Shown here: one piece after another, positions 1 to 11,867 of the stretch | Layout of the letters: every line of letters begins with the position of its first letter | Position numbering within the stretch: the stretch's first letter is position 1 | Assembly: GCA_027186245.1 (NCBI GenBank) | Contig: CP114481.1 | Location: forward strand, 54,196,569-54,260,568 | Source of the DNA: Coriaria nepalensis | Lineage: Eukaryota; Streptophyta; Magnoliopsida; Cucurbitales; Coriariaceae | Length of the DNA stretch: 64,000 nt | Direction: 5' to 3' | The notes under the pieces: model-generated | The model's database searches: none | What the model saw: only the letters and a program-made list of their open reading frames with translations | Told to the model about the DNA's origin: nothing | Translations under genes and position numbers: made by a program

Positions 1-352
1 TCGATCTAAGGATGTGATTATAAGCGGTGGAGAGAATCTGAGCAGTGTGGAGGTTGAATCGGTGCTTTACTCTCACCCGGCGGTGAACGAGGCGGCGGTG
101 GTGGCTCGGCCGGATGAGTTTTGGGGGGAGACGCCGTGTGCTTTCGTAAGCTTGAAGGAGGAGTTGGAGAGAAAACCGACAGAGGCGGAGATGATAGAGT
201 ACTGTAGGGATAAGCTACCGCGTTATATGGTGCCTAAGACGATGGTTTTTCAGGCGGAGCTACCCAAGACTTCTACCGGAAAGATTCAGAAATTTGAGCT
301 TAGAGCGATTGCTAAGGCCATGGGATCCCCACCACGACCGAGTCGAATGTAG
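1..352 (+). CDS. Acyl-activating enzyme (AMP-forming acyl-CoA ligase), C-terminal part, peroxisomal
   Basis: This is the 3' end of a gene that continues to the left of the window; the reading frame is open from base 2. The roughly 116 visible residues form the C-terminal AMP-binding domain of plant acyl-activating enzymes (AAE/BZO clade). They start with the hinge segment [18 protein letters not shown] and include [10 protein letters not shown], which carries the lysine required for adenylation in this superfamily. The enzyme family joins a carboxylic acid to CoA through an acyl-AMP. The protein ends in Ser-Arg-Met, a PTS1-type peroxisomal signal, so a peroxisomal location is inferred. The substrate cannot be told from the C-terminus; short-chain acids, benzoate and butyrate are all known in the clade. 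No lesion is visible. Confidence 0.9.
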   Translation, partial: RSKDVIISGGENLSSVEVESVLYSHPAVNEAAVVARPDEFWGETPCAFVSLKEELERKPTEAEMIEYCRDKLPRYMVPKTMVFQAELPKTSTGKIQKFELRAIAKAMGSPPRPSRM

Positions 353-695
353 AGCTAGGTGAGTGGAATCGTTCACTCGTTAGTTACGGGTTGAACGTTC
401 CAAAGTCCGTAATGCTGGCTTGGCAATGGTCTTTATCTTATCTTATCCTCTATTTCATTTTCTGAACGGAAAAATAAAAATAGAAATAAAAATTGAATAT
501 TAAATAAATAAATAAATATAAAAGTAAATACAAGAGGATGATGATTCTTCCCCCTCAGCCTCATGTAGTTTTAGTAGTAGTTCTTTACAGATTCCAGACT
601 CAAAACTAAATTAACTAACTCTCTTTCCCCACTTTTGGTGTATACCTTCTTCCTATATAACTACTAACTTCAATGACCAAACCTGTTACTCATCT
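353..695. other. 3' flank of the AAE gene
   Basis: No gene is seen. The stretch holds the probable 3' untranslated region of the acyl-activating enzyme and AT-rich sequence with TAAA runs around 500-530, before the decayed kinase gene begins on the opposite strand. Confidence 0.5.
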
Positions 696-2970
696 TCAAC
701 CATCTTCTACAAAAACACTGAAGATGAAATCTTGAAAACGTTTTGAGTACTGCTTCGGATCAACAGCTGAGATCGAAGTGGGATCGTATTGAAATGATTT
801 ATATGCGTGCTCAAGCTTTTTGCTTATGTCGAAATCTTGTAATATGTCAATTATACCCAAGAACATGATGATGTCGTAAAACTCCCAAGTAGGTTCTCCT
901 ACTAGCTAGGCTTCACCATCATCTTTTCTCACCGTCCGTACCGCTCTTACCGGCATGTTTATTCCTAATTGAATGGACGACCACCTATACACATAATCCA
1001 TAATGAACAAATTGAAATTATGAAAAAATAACAACTTATCGAGTCGACTATAATCTAATCTTACCTGTTAGGGTCAGATAGGCAGCGGTCCTCCACTCTA
1101 GAAAAAAAAATCAATTTTCGGATTCTTCGATTGCTGTAAAAGTAAGTTTGAACAAAACAATAGTGCATTAGTTATGAAGGATATTCAAGGCTTAGATTTG
1201 TGAAATATGGAAGAGACAATTTTCAGACAAGACAGAGATTTGTTTAACCAGTAGGAGTGCAGGTACTCGTCTTTGTGCTATCGGTTTGTCTGAAATGTAG
1301 ACCGACCAATAGACTGTAGTCCATAATTCTCTCCGGTTCGAGAAATTCACAATCCCCGTCCACTTGCCTGCATCAATATCGAACTAATAATACTAAAAAA
1401 TACAGGAAATTTGGAGAGATATGTTCTGTTTTCTGCACCTATAAATGACTTGCCATTTACATTTTTTATAAGTACAGACATAAATTGCTACCTGCAAAAT
1501 TCTTGAAACCAAACCCTTTGCAACCGGAATATATAGTTAAGATCTAGATCTTTAAGGGTGGTTGTTGCATCGATCTTTGACTCAGGTTTATCGGCCGTAC
1601 GACCATGAGAAGAACCTTTCAAGTCGAAGCGTCTATGAATAGAATATTCCGAACAAAATAGGTTCCACATTATGACGAACCGAACCTGTAATTTGAAGAG
1701 GAAAAAAAAGTGAAATCAGAAGAAATGTTTATTTCCAAATTCAACACACAGCATTATATCCATTACAAAATGAATTCCATCCTACCTTTTTCTGGGCAGA
1801 GCCTGTTAATTTCACACAATGAAGACCGAAGAATTTGGTAACTAAGGTATTCTCAAAGGCTCGTACGTGATTATAGTAGGCCGGAAGCATCCTTAAGAAT
1901 CATTTATAGCAGTTAATTAATGTTCCTTTTGTCAAACATATCAATGATGAACGATCAATCTATTGATGAAACCAAATCAACGCACTTTTACCAGGAGAAG
2001 AAAGCTCCCTAAGAGCATCATTCCCACATATCGAAAGCATATAATCAGCCGGGTCCACGTTGAACAATTTCCTTAAGAGTCCTGAACATATAAATGAAAC
2101 CCCATTAAACCAGCTTCACTAAAAGAAGATCGATACAATTATTAAACCAAAAATAAAAAATGAAAAGGTTCTAATTGTATGCTAACCTAAAGACAACAGG
2201 GCAATAATCCTTCCATCTAAAATCACAAGACTGATGAGGCAGAGTATACTTAGACCCTTCAGGAGGGAACTTAGTCCATACTTTCTCTTTCGGATTGAAA
2301 GCGAAAGCTTTCAAATCAAGGGATGTAGCAGGAGCAGGCCTCCCTACAGAATGTCTGTGCTATATCACATTACAAAATCAATTTCACAACAAAAAGAAAT
2401 TTCTTTTCTTTTGCCAATTGGATTTCAAAAACCAATAACTAATACCTTATCCCCAACTGTAGATTCAACATAAGATAATAATTTTTATGCCCTTTCGAAA
2501 TCGTAACCCCCTGTCTCTTCGTCGCCTGATTAATCCTGACTTGAGGTTGGACTTGTCTAACATTACTCCTTGTAGAATCTGAATCCGAAGAATCTTCCTC
2601 TTGACAAAGAAGATTCCCCACCGAACCCACATCGTACTCTAAACTATAACTACTTAACCTCCTCCCCCCATCATCATCATGTCCTTGTAATAACACACCC
2701 AGCAACTTCTGTGATGGAAAAATGGAAATCCTCTCCCCTTGATTCACCTTACAATCCCCCAAATCCACATCGAATACCCGGTTCGGGTCCCACTCGTCCA
2801 ACCTAGCACAATCATGATCATCTCCTCTATTAGCAGATGGGTAATAAGTCCCAGTTTGCTCTTCACCATTTTTATTCCAAACCCCTACATAAAAGCTTCC
2901 ATCTGCCCATCTTCACCATTCTTCTTCTTCGTTGTCGTTTGTCTGGGTTACAGACATTTTCGTTGTTGTT
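696..2970 (-). pseudogene. Phosphatidylinositol 4-phosphate 5-kinase (PIP5K) pseudogene
   Basis: Exon-like blocks on the minus strand match plant PIP5K in the right order: end of the MORN region and linker (2970-2446, with TISKGHKNYYLMLNLQLGIR), [17 protein letters not shown] (2354-2187), [20 protein letters not shown] (2087-1992), RMLPAYYNHVRAFENTLVTK (about 1895-1772), [19 protein letters not shown] (1685-1492), [18 protein letters not shown] (1367 to about 1250), and the C-terminal exon with [19 protein letters not shown], ending at a TGA at 696-698. Splice sites survive between several blocks. The gene is broken: in-frame TGA at 2923-2925, in-frame TAG at 906-908, one extra A in each of two CTTAAGG strings (2071-2077 and 1891-1897), and a decayed block between them (about 1895-1985). 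Most N-terminal MORN repeats are absent. The active form would make PI(4,5)P2 at the plasma membrane. Confidence 0.87.
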
Positions 2971-3119
2971 CTGAGCTTCGTTGAAGCTAGTCGTGATTTT
3001 CTTACCGTTGCTTCCCAGCCTCGGTTTTTGTTACTACTACGACGCCGCCGCCGTTTCCGCCTCCTCCGCCTCCCCCGTGGTGGGTTTTGTGCATTCTCTC
3101 TGTTAAAGAAGCAGAGATG

Positions 3120-4239
3120 ATGACGATGAAGAAGTACGAGAATCTATTTTCTTTCTGCCAAAGAAACAGGAAAAGGAAGAAGAAGAAGAATGAGAGAGAC
3201 TTTATGTTCGATATAATAAGGTGTTTTATGTTTTTTTCAGTTCGAGTAAATGTTAGTACAGTTAGATTGGTACTTCAACAATGACTGACCATTTTCTTAT
3301 CCTTTCAGAATTCTGGTTTTATGTTCAACAATGACTCCGCATCTGGCTGCTAAAATTGTCGACAGAACAGGAGAGACTTGAGAGGTCCGAGGAAAATGGT
3401 GGTCTTGTTATATATTTATGTCTCCATCCTATCCAATTCTCCAAACTACATCAACTGAGATTCTCCCCCCCCTTTATCTATTTCCGATTTTCCTCCTATT
3501 CATATCGAGATAACTAATTAGTTTTTAGATAAAATATAATTTTCTATCATAATTAAGTTTAATTATAATTAGATTAATCATTATATTATATATGTTTCTA
3601 ATTATATTCATAAAACAAATATATCAAACATTTGAAAAGAAATCTCGAGAGAGATATCTCATTCCTCTTATAATCAATTAATACGATCTCATGCTACAAA
3701 CCATAGATATGAATATGAATATTGAATACGACATTATGGCAAATTAAAAATTTTTAAGAATATAAGAAAAGAAATACTAGTACAGCAAGCAGGTCTTCAT
3801 GTTAGCAATTAGCATTAGCTGCTAATCGTGCGTACCTGTTTTCATTTTAAAATGATTTTTAATTTATAACATGATGTGTGACTAGCTAGCTTGAATGAGA
3901 GAGGCATTTTGGCTTATTATACTCAATATTGAGTAAAATACTTTTAACCCTTCGGGTAAGACAAGTCGACACGTCGATACATTTTACTATTAAATGATGA
4001 TGCAGCTTGGTCTCAATCAGGACAGTCTCAATCAGGACAGATGTTTGTATCTACAGAAATTTATGAATGTTCCAACTATTATACTGCTTACAGAATGTGT
4101 AGACAGAACAGACCTTCTCACAATAGGAATATGGTCTAATAATACTCCTTCCTACCATTTCTACAGGTATTTAAGCCCCTCCCAAACTTCGATTTTCTTT
4201 CGGGTTCCTTCTTCTTAGTTTGGTCATGGCTGATTTTGG
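3120..4239. other. AT-rich intergenic stretch
   Basis: No coding similarity is recognised. It holds AT-rich low-complexity DNA (about 3470-3760) and short open frames without family signatures. Confidence 0.5.
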
Positions 4240-4690
4240 TTTTGCTTTCATAGAAATCCCGAAACGCACACTGGTCCAAACACCACATTATAAGCCTATG
4301 TTGAGCAGCCTTTGCAGAGGCAAGCTGAAAGGAACTGTTGAAAAGTACTGTGATAATTAAGTATAAGAGAATAAAAGACTACCTTAAGACTACTTAAGAC
4401 TACCTTTCTTCATATGTATCTGATCTATCACTGTAGTTAGCAGCATTTGCTGCCCTCAAGAATAAACTTTCCCTATGATCATGTTAAAAGGGCCGAAAAC
4501 GCATCTTTCAAATTCCTCAGAATCTGCATTGCTGTATTCCATAAGAACCAAATCGAGCTGGAATTGCAAAACATACACATAATTTGATGTGATGCATGAC
4601 AACTAGAATGGGTTGTTTTTAAAACACTTTCCATTTGATTTCGATGATTTTACAAACATTTCGATATAATGAGCTGAGAGAACACACAAC

Positions 4691-4721
<31 letters not shown>

Positions 4722-4900
4722 TGAGCATCATGTGTTTATGATAGGCTCTGGGAAGACTGTGAGCATCATGAGGATAATATATCTCAACGTCAAAGTCCAG
4801 AAGGCTCCATAAGCGCAGCATTTTCACAATTTCTGAATATATGAGTGAAAGCATTGCAGCGGAGCCTGAACGATGGGTCAAGACCTGTTGGATATAATAA
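4240..4900 (-). pseudogene. SirB1/transglutaminase-like protein gene remnant
   Basis: Three blocks on the minus strand fit, in order, plant proteins with a SirB1-type N-terminal transglutaminase-like domain. The first (about 4891-4725) starts right after a CAACAG acceptor and is open: VLTHRSGSAAMLSLIYSEIV, then RLWSLLDFDVEIYYPHDAHS. The second (about 4540-4405) reads ILRNLKDAF and then, in a shifted frame, LFLRAANAANYSDRSD. The third (about 4335-4250) reads QLASAKAAQHRL and then, again shifted, VWTSVRFG. Two frame changes inside conserved blocks and the lack of the rest of the gene mark it as a pseudogene. The family is plastid-predicted and poorly characterised in plants; the family match is from memory of conserved blocks, not a search. 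Confidence 0.6.
4688..4722. repeat. (TA)n/(CA)n microsatellite
   Basis: A run of TA dinucleotides passes into a short CA run. It lies in the decayed SirB1-like gene, just past the donor end of its first preserved block. Confidence 0.8.
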
Positions 4901-5429
4901 CAAAATCATGCATGAGCTTCAAAATTTAACTTAATATCACAAAACCAAAGTTTAAATGACAACACAAAAGGAAGATTTTCCATACAGAATGAAGGTAGAG
5001 AGATAACGGTTCTGACTGAATTCTTGCATTGTTTCTTCGAAAGCCCTTTAAAAAGAGAAGCTAGTTATGTATATGTTTAATGTTACCTTGTCCCTCAGAC
5101 CTAGTTGCTTGTTCAACTGGCTTTAATTGTGTGATTCTTGTAGTTTACAACCAACTATAATTTTCCAGGCTGTTTTGTTATTGACAGCTATTTTGAGTGT
5201 TGTTTGGTATTGTATTAAAGTATATACACATGCAAGTAGATAGATAGATAGATATGGTGAGTTTGTGCCTGTTCTTTCCACGTCCGCCCATGTTTTCTTC
5301 TAGCTCGGTGTATCACAACACCAGCTTTGAGCCAATAACGGGGGAATATTTGATTCAGTGGAATATGTACCTATTTAATTATGAGTTCGAAATCTTTTAT
5401 TCACTGGAGACTGATCCATTCTCTTTGCT

Positions 5430-5990
5430 TTCTTCTTCTTCAAGAGAGAGGAACTTCATTTCTCATGGCAACACTGCTAGGCTAGCTAAGGACCATGGTG
5501 ATCTGAAGCTGGCACATATTTGTGTGACCATTACTGCAGATGAAAAACGACACGAAACAGCCTACACCAAGATTGTGGAGAAGCTTTTTGAAATAGACCT
5601 CGATTGCACTGTCTTGGCCTTAGCAGATATGATGAGGAAAAAGATCTCCATGCCAGCCCACTTGATGTGTGATGGTCAAGATGACAACGTTTTCGAACAT
5701 TTCTCCTCTGTTGCTCAGCGTCTAGGTGTCTACACTGCTAAGGACTATGCTGATATTTTGGAGTTTTTAGTGGAGAGATGGAAGATAGAGAAGTTGATGG
5801 GTCTTTCTGGTGAAGGGAATAAAGCACAGGATTTTGTGTGTGCGGATTGCCTGCTAGGATTAGAAGGTTGGAGGAGAGAGCTCAAGGAAGAGCCAAGCAA
5901 GCTTCCACTGTTCCATTCAGCTGGCTTTTTGGAAAGTTTACTTGGACCTTCTTTTCTCTCAAATTGCCTTGTTCAAACAATACTAGTTTC
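5430..5990 (+). pseudogene. Stearoyl-ACP (acyl-ACP) 9-desaturase pseudogene, C-terminal two thirds
   Basis: A frame inside an open reading frame starting near 5254 matches plastid acyl-ACP desaturases from [20 protein letters not shown] through [34 protein letters not shown] and [20 protein letters not shown]. The EKRHE diiron-ligand motif is kept. Just after AQDFV the frame breaks: a repeated TG near 5835-5842 gives +2 bases, and the next frame carries the rest of the family C-terminus ([20 protein letters not shown], then VPFSWLFG). The transit peptide, the N-terminal helices and the first EENRHG-type ligand motif are missing; the upstream 170 bases do not match. The Gly in the DPDGTVLAFAD block is Cys here. 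Active family members introduce the delta-9 double bond into stearoyl-ACP. Arabidopsis has desaturase genes beside ELF9, so this looks like a relic of that local copy. Confidence 0.88.
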
Positions 5991-6244
5991 TTCCTATAAT
6001 TGTGGTTGCTCTTTGGTTTTTTTGTTTTTGTTTTTCCCTCCCAAACATCTCTCACTTTATCATCATCATCGTTATGAATCAGTATTTAGACACAATATAA
6101 ACAATAAGCATGATACAAAATATGGATTTTCGTCTCAAATTTCCGGACTCGAACTAATAAAGGATTCTTCTATTATGGAAAAAGAGTAAATTAAACTTTT
6201 TGAAAATATAATTCACTTATTTTATATTTTTAATCAAAAAATTT

Positions 6245-6545
6245 CCTACGCGTATATTTATCACCACCTCCACAAACTACTCTACCGCCGTCACTGACCA
6301 TCCATGCCAATCGCCGCCACCAAATGCCACACCGACCACAATTGTTACTGCCAACCATTATGATCAAGCCCCACCACCAACGACAGCAGTGGTGGTATGT
6401 GGCGGCAGGGGTTGACGGTGATGGCAGTGATTGACTGTGATAGTTAGCAGTAATAGTGGTTGGCAGCAACGGCAGTGGTCAGCGGTGGCGATCAGCATGA
6501 GTGGTCGATGGCGGTGGCAAAGTGATTAGTGAGGGTGGTAGTTAA
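6245..6545. repeat. C-rich then G-rich foldback-like repeat
   Basis: About 300 bases in AT-rich DNA switch from CCACC/CGCC-rich text (first half) to GGTGG/GGCGG-rich text (second half) on the same strand. The halves are therefore roughly inverted copies built on a degenerate CCACCR/GCCGCC theme. Open frames in it are low complexity and are not taken as genes. Confidence 0.4.
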
Positions 6546-7015
6546 TTGATATAAAAAAAATTTGATTTAAAATAATAAAATGAATTAGAAATAAAAAAAA
6601 AAATTGATTTTGAAGTTGAAAATAGAAAAAAAAGCATTTAATTTTGGGCTAATTTTTGAAATAGTTAACTAAAAATTTTAATTTCGGATATTATTTATAT
6701 TTTAAACTTTTTTTAAAATATAAATTATAATTTTAAAAGAGTTTATACTGAATTATATTTTAAATTTGATTTGGATATAAATTATCTTTAGCCCAAATAA
6801 GTAACGTGGAACGGAGGACTTGACCCGGTCAGAATGGGACTCTTTCTAGGTATCTGATATCATAACATTACGGGCTGGTAAGCCCAACAGGAAAAGTAGA
6901 GAGACCAGTAAGCCCATTTTAAAAGTGGGCTGAAACGGAAATCGACTGGGCCTTAAATAAATTTACCGCAAAACAGCCCGAGGGCCCAGAAGCGTATCCA
7001 GCAAAAGCTTGTGGA
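6546..7015. other. AT-rich spacer and ELF9 5' flank
   Basis: AT-rich up to about 6800, then more balanced sequence. The last 100 bases before the ELF9 start are probable promoter and 5' leader. No other gene is seen. Confidence 0.45.
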
Positions 7016-7099
7016 CCTGAAATATACGTCTCTCTCAACGTCTCTCAGACAGCCAGAGCCCCATCGCATTGCAGAGGAGAATACGATTATACGAAGAAG

Positions 7100-10000
7100 A
7101 TGATTGGGAAGTTGTCATCGGAAAACGGTTCCGATGACCAGTTTCAGCCACCTCTGGCGCTACAGCAAGAACAACAAGATTTGGGTGGAGAATCTAGCTC
7201 CTTCTCCTTCTCTCTTCCCTTTTGCTACTCGCCTTTCTATCGTTTTTCTTCCTTTCCTTCTTTTTTTTTTCCGAAGTTGCAGAAGATGATATTATAGGGC
7301 GAAACCTAGTTTCTGTAGAAATCCTCTTTACTCTCTTATCAATCTCGAACTTATATTATTTATGTATTAAGATGCCGTTCTCTATTTTGTAGGGGTTGAA
7401 GGCAGCTTTGAGTGGAACCCTGCAGCAATTGCTGAAGTAGGATGGTATATTCTCGGTGAAAATCAGCAGCAAGTTGGTCCATACGCTCTTTCGGAGTTAC
7501 GTGGTAAGTTTAATGTATGTTGGATCATTAGTGTTTTGCTGTTGTCCGTTTGAATACACTGCAGTTGACAATGCATTAATGCAAAACTTGGTAAAAATAG
7601 CAAAAAGAAAAAAAATTCAAATTTTGGTAACAGTTAGAAGTTTCTTTAATGAACCGGTGTTTTCTCCTTTAATTTATTGGTCATTTCCTTCTTGAATTTC
7701 AGTTCTACCAGTAACCCAATAGCAGGGTTTCAGGACATTGGTCCATCTGTATCATGTTCAATTGGTATAAAGAGCTATTGAAACATCTTTTTTTAGCTTA
7801 TTTACTTCGCCTGGGCAGAGCATTATCAAAATGGATACCTCTCAGAGACTACACTTGTGTGGTCTGAAGGAAGAAGTGAATGGCAGCCATTATCCTCAAT
7901 CACTGGTTTCGTGGCAGGGATATCTCAGCAGGAAGCTGTTTATTCAGCTTCAGGTTATATATTTCCTTAAATATATTTTATATTCAACCTCCTTGATTAT
8001 GTCTGACTGTGTATTATGTTGTGCAGTTATATCCAATAAGGATGATGAGTTTGAGAGGTGGCAGAAGGAAGTGATTGAGGCTGAAGCTGAGGCAAAGGGT
8101 TTGAAAAGTGGTACCCTTTCCAGTGGGGACTTGGCAAGTAATTTTGACAGACCTTCGACGCCTCCAGATGGTGAGGAGGAATTCACTGATGATGATGGGA
8201 CTACATATAAGTGGGATATGAATCTTAGAGCTTGGGTTCCTCAGGTATTTTCTTAGACGTACATATATAATCATATACCTTAATGATTCTAGACAAAAAT
8301 CAGTATGCAAACCTTACAGAATAAGAGATTTGAAACTCTATACACCAGAATTTTACGTAGGCCAAAGTTATGGTTATTCTATATTTGATGATCAAGAAAG
8401 GTTTTCTTCTCTGCTCCTTGTTATCTTATTTTATTTTATTTGTATCCTCATTAGCATGTAGTTGCCCATGTTCCATCTGAATTTAGAGCATCTCTGGATT
8501 TTAAGATCCCGAACATGGATGAGGAAGTAGATACAAATATATTGTACTGATCATCATCTTTTCCCTAGAACATTGATCTGTCTTTTAATAATAAAGTCTG
8601 ATGAACTTATTGGGACCTCATGGAGTGAGCAGAAATTACCCGACAAAAAGGAAAAAATGAGGAAGTTATGTGATGGAATGTGCTAAAATGTTCTTGTATG
8701 GCTTATTGAATCCTCTTGAAGTTCTCACTGCAGTTTAATATGAAAGCAGATAATTTAATGCCGTGCCATGTTATATGGATCTGGCGAACTAGAAAATTTT
8801 CTTAGCAAATACTTTGAAGATTAAGTTTTGTCCCTGTTCCTAAATTTCTGTTTGAAACATGCTTTCAGCATTTAGATTGGCTTCAGTTTTGTTGTCTCAC
8901 ATTTTCTAAATATGGCTTGATGTTCTCTTTTTAGTGATAAAATTTCCCAGTTATGATTCTCCAACGTCTTTGAAAACCTCCGTTCATTGTTGAATTGCCT
9001 TCTTTATATGTTATTTTGTTAAATAGCCTGTCGTTTTTGTATCAGGATAATGTATCTAATGAAGGGGAGCAATACGACCTTAATGAGATGACTTTTACAA
9101 AAGAAGAAGAAGTATTCCCAACCATGAATGTCCCCGACCCCTTCACAAATGAAGAAGGTAGTGGGATTGTAAGTATATCTGATGCAATTGAGAGAGATGA
9201 AGTCAAAAGTACTAGTGATGCAACAGAAGTTAAACAAAATGCCAAGAGGAAGTTGCCGGACAAAGAAGAAAAAAAGGTTTGTGTTAGATCTTGTCTGGTG
9301 GCTTGCTTGTATAAGTATGTCTCTCATAAGATTGGGGAGAAATTCTAAAAGTCACATAGTGTACCCACTGTGGACACTCTAGGTTCAGTAGCAAGAGACT
9401 TTGGATGTTTCTGTATTATATAGATGGCTTGTTGACCAATCTATTTGAGTATCCATGTGGATTGTATTCAAGAAGACCTCTTGATCTATATGGGCACCAA
9501 CATTATATGCATCTGTTTGCACTGGAAAAAATACTTGATTGTATGTCAATAAACGTCTCATCGTCTTGAGTCTGACCTATATCCTTTTTTAATTGTATAC
9601 TTTATGCAGGAAGCTAATAAACCTCCTGACAGTTGGTTTGAGTTAAAAGTGAATACACATGTTTATGTAACAGGGTTGCCAGATGATGTTACCATTGAGG
9701 AAGTGAGTCATAGTCAATAATGAGTTTTCCTTACCAATTTTTTTATTGGAAGATGTTAACTTATGATTATGGATTGTAGGTGGTGGAGGTTTTCTCCAAG
9801 TGTGGGATAATAAAGGAGGTATGGCTATTTCTTCAGTATAACCAAACAACCTGTCTCTTCTTCATTCTGCAGAACATCATTTGTAAAATTAGGGCATGGT
9901 CATTTGTATGTGTCCATATATATTAGCAATGTGAGGTCACTTCGAGTTTTCCATGTGATATCTTACAATTTATTTGGTGGGAATACCGAGCACCAATTCT

Positions 10001-11867
10001 ACCCTTCTCCCTCATCCTCATATTGGCATAAGATATTACATTTCTTCTCCATGGCATTTTGTTTCTCATAATCTGGACTAGTATGCATTTATAATTTCAT
10101 ACATACACCCTTGTGGAATCTGTGACAATGTATATGTTCTGCAATCTTTTTTGAATTTCTCTTGGAAATCATTTATTTTTCTGGAAATGTGCAGGACCCC
10201 GAGACAAAGAAACCCCGCATAAAGTTGTATACCAACAAACAGACGGGAAGATTTAAAGGAGATGCGCTTGTGACATATATGAAAGTATGTTTTTTGCTAC
10301 TTATTTACCTGTTTTCCTTTTCCTTTGCTTTCTCTCAATCATCTGCTATCATTTATTGTGTAATGCATTGATCCTCATATATTGTATACCACTTTCTATG
10401 GTAGGAACCCTCTGTTGCACTGGCCACTCAGCTCTTGGATGGCACATCCCTACGTCCTGGTGATAATCTTCTCATGACAGTTACCCAGGCAAAGTTTGAG
10501 CAGAAAGGTAGTAAATAATATCCTTGATTCTTAATATGGTTGTTTGCTGTCACTTCTTAATATTGTTGAATTTCTTACTATCTAGAATCAAGTTTGTATG
10601 TTGTAGTAGTTTGGCAAGCAATTATTTGTTAGTCGAACTCAATTGCACAGTGTTGATGAGCTTTTATTACAATTCTCCAGGTGATAAGTTTGTATCCAAA
10701 CAAGTGGACAACAAGAAGAAGAAGAAGCTGAAGAGGGAGGAAGAGAAGATGCTTGGATGGGGTACTTTCTAATCTCTGTGTCACATGCTATTTTAGAACC
10801 TGCTTGTTGTGAACTTAAGATCATATCTGGTTTTTCTGCTTTCCTTTTCATCTATCTTTATATTTGGAAATTAATCCTTTTTCATGGTATCATATTTCTT
10901 TTATTCGCAGGTGGCCGTGATGATGCAAAGTTGTTAATCCCTGCAATGGTTGTATTACGCTATATGTTCACTCCTGCTGAGATGAGGGTAAGTCTAGAAC
11001 ACTTGAGAATAAACTTTGCCAAATAACTGTCTTGACAGTATAGTTGAATAGAGTCTACATTTGAGTAATCTTTTATTTGTTAGGCTCTAAACCTCACATA
11101 GATACATTATACATGGAACCACAGATATAATCTTCATTTTTTGAGATTTTATCTGCTATGTGCATATGACTTCTGAGTGACACTAGCCAATTTTTATCTC
11201 TATGAAATTAATTGTCGACATTTCTTAGTCAATATAGTTTCAGTTCATTTCCTGTAATAGTGGAAACCTCGCCGATCTTGTTTTGAAGAAGTTGATTGAT
11301 GCCCTTTTGTTCTATACAGGCTGATGAAAACTTGCATTCAGAACTCGAGACAGATGTTAGGGAGGAATGCGTAAAGCTTGGTCCAGTTGACTCAGTCAAG
11401 GTAGCTTAATTTTTAATAAAAGAAGACTTGGCAGTCCTAATAATCAGAGTGGTTGTAGCTTTCCTACATTCTGCCTGCTAATAAGTTAAGAAGTGAAAAC
11501 AATCTATTGTTTACTGTATATTTTGGTCCCAGGTTTGTGAGAATCATCCGCAGGGAGTTGTTTTGGTGAGATTTAAGGATAGGAAGGATGCTCAGAAGTG
11601 TATAGAGTTGATGAACGGAAGATGGTAAGTCAAATGCCGTTTTATTGTTTTCTTTTTGTTCATGATGTGAGATACTGGTTGATCTCCTCTCTCGAGTCTC
11701 GACATATGTACTTTTATTTGTAGTGATTTTGGTTATTCCGGTTTAGGTTTGGAGGTAGACAGATACATGCCAGTGAGGATGATGGGGCGGTCAACCATGC
11801 TACGGTCAGGGATCTTGATGCAGATGCTGTTCGTTTAGAGCAGTTTGGAGCTGAGCTTGAAGCCTAG
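7100..11867 (+). CDS. ELF9: ELF9-like RNA-binding protein, HIV Tat-SF1/CUS2 homologue (518 aa)
   Basis: Fourteen coding exons with GT..AG introns give one 518-residue frame: 7100-7184, 7393-7503, 7819-7953, 8027-8244, 9046-9276, 9610-9702, 9780-9818, 10195-10284, 10405-10507, 10681-10761, 10911-10987, 11320-11400, 11533-11624, 11747-11867. The N-terminus has a GYF-like module ([20 protein letters not shown], residues about 38-85) and an acidic [14 protein letters not shown] segment as in Tat-SF1. RRM1 follows ([20 protein letters not shown]), then a basic [16 protein letters not shown] linker and a U2AF-homology-type RRM2 ([18 protein letters not shown]). Tat-SF1/CUS2 proteins act in the nucleus with U2 snRNP during spliceosome assembly. 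Arabidopsis ELF9 also lowers SOC1 transcript and delays flowering. SYN4 lies tail to tail 500 bases downstream, as in Arabidopsis. Confidence 0.93.
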
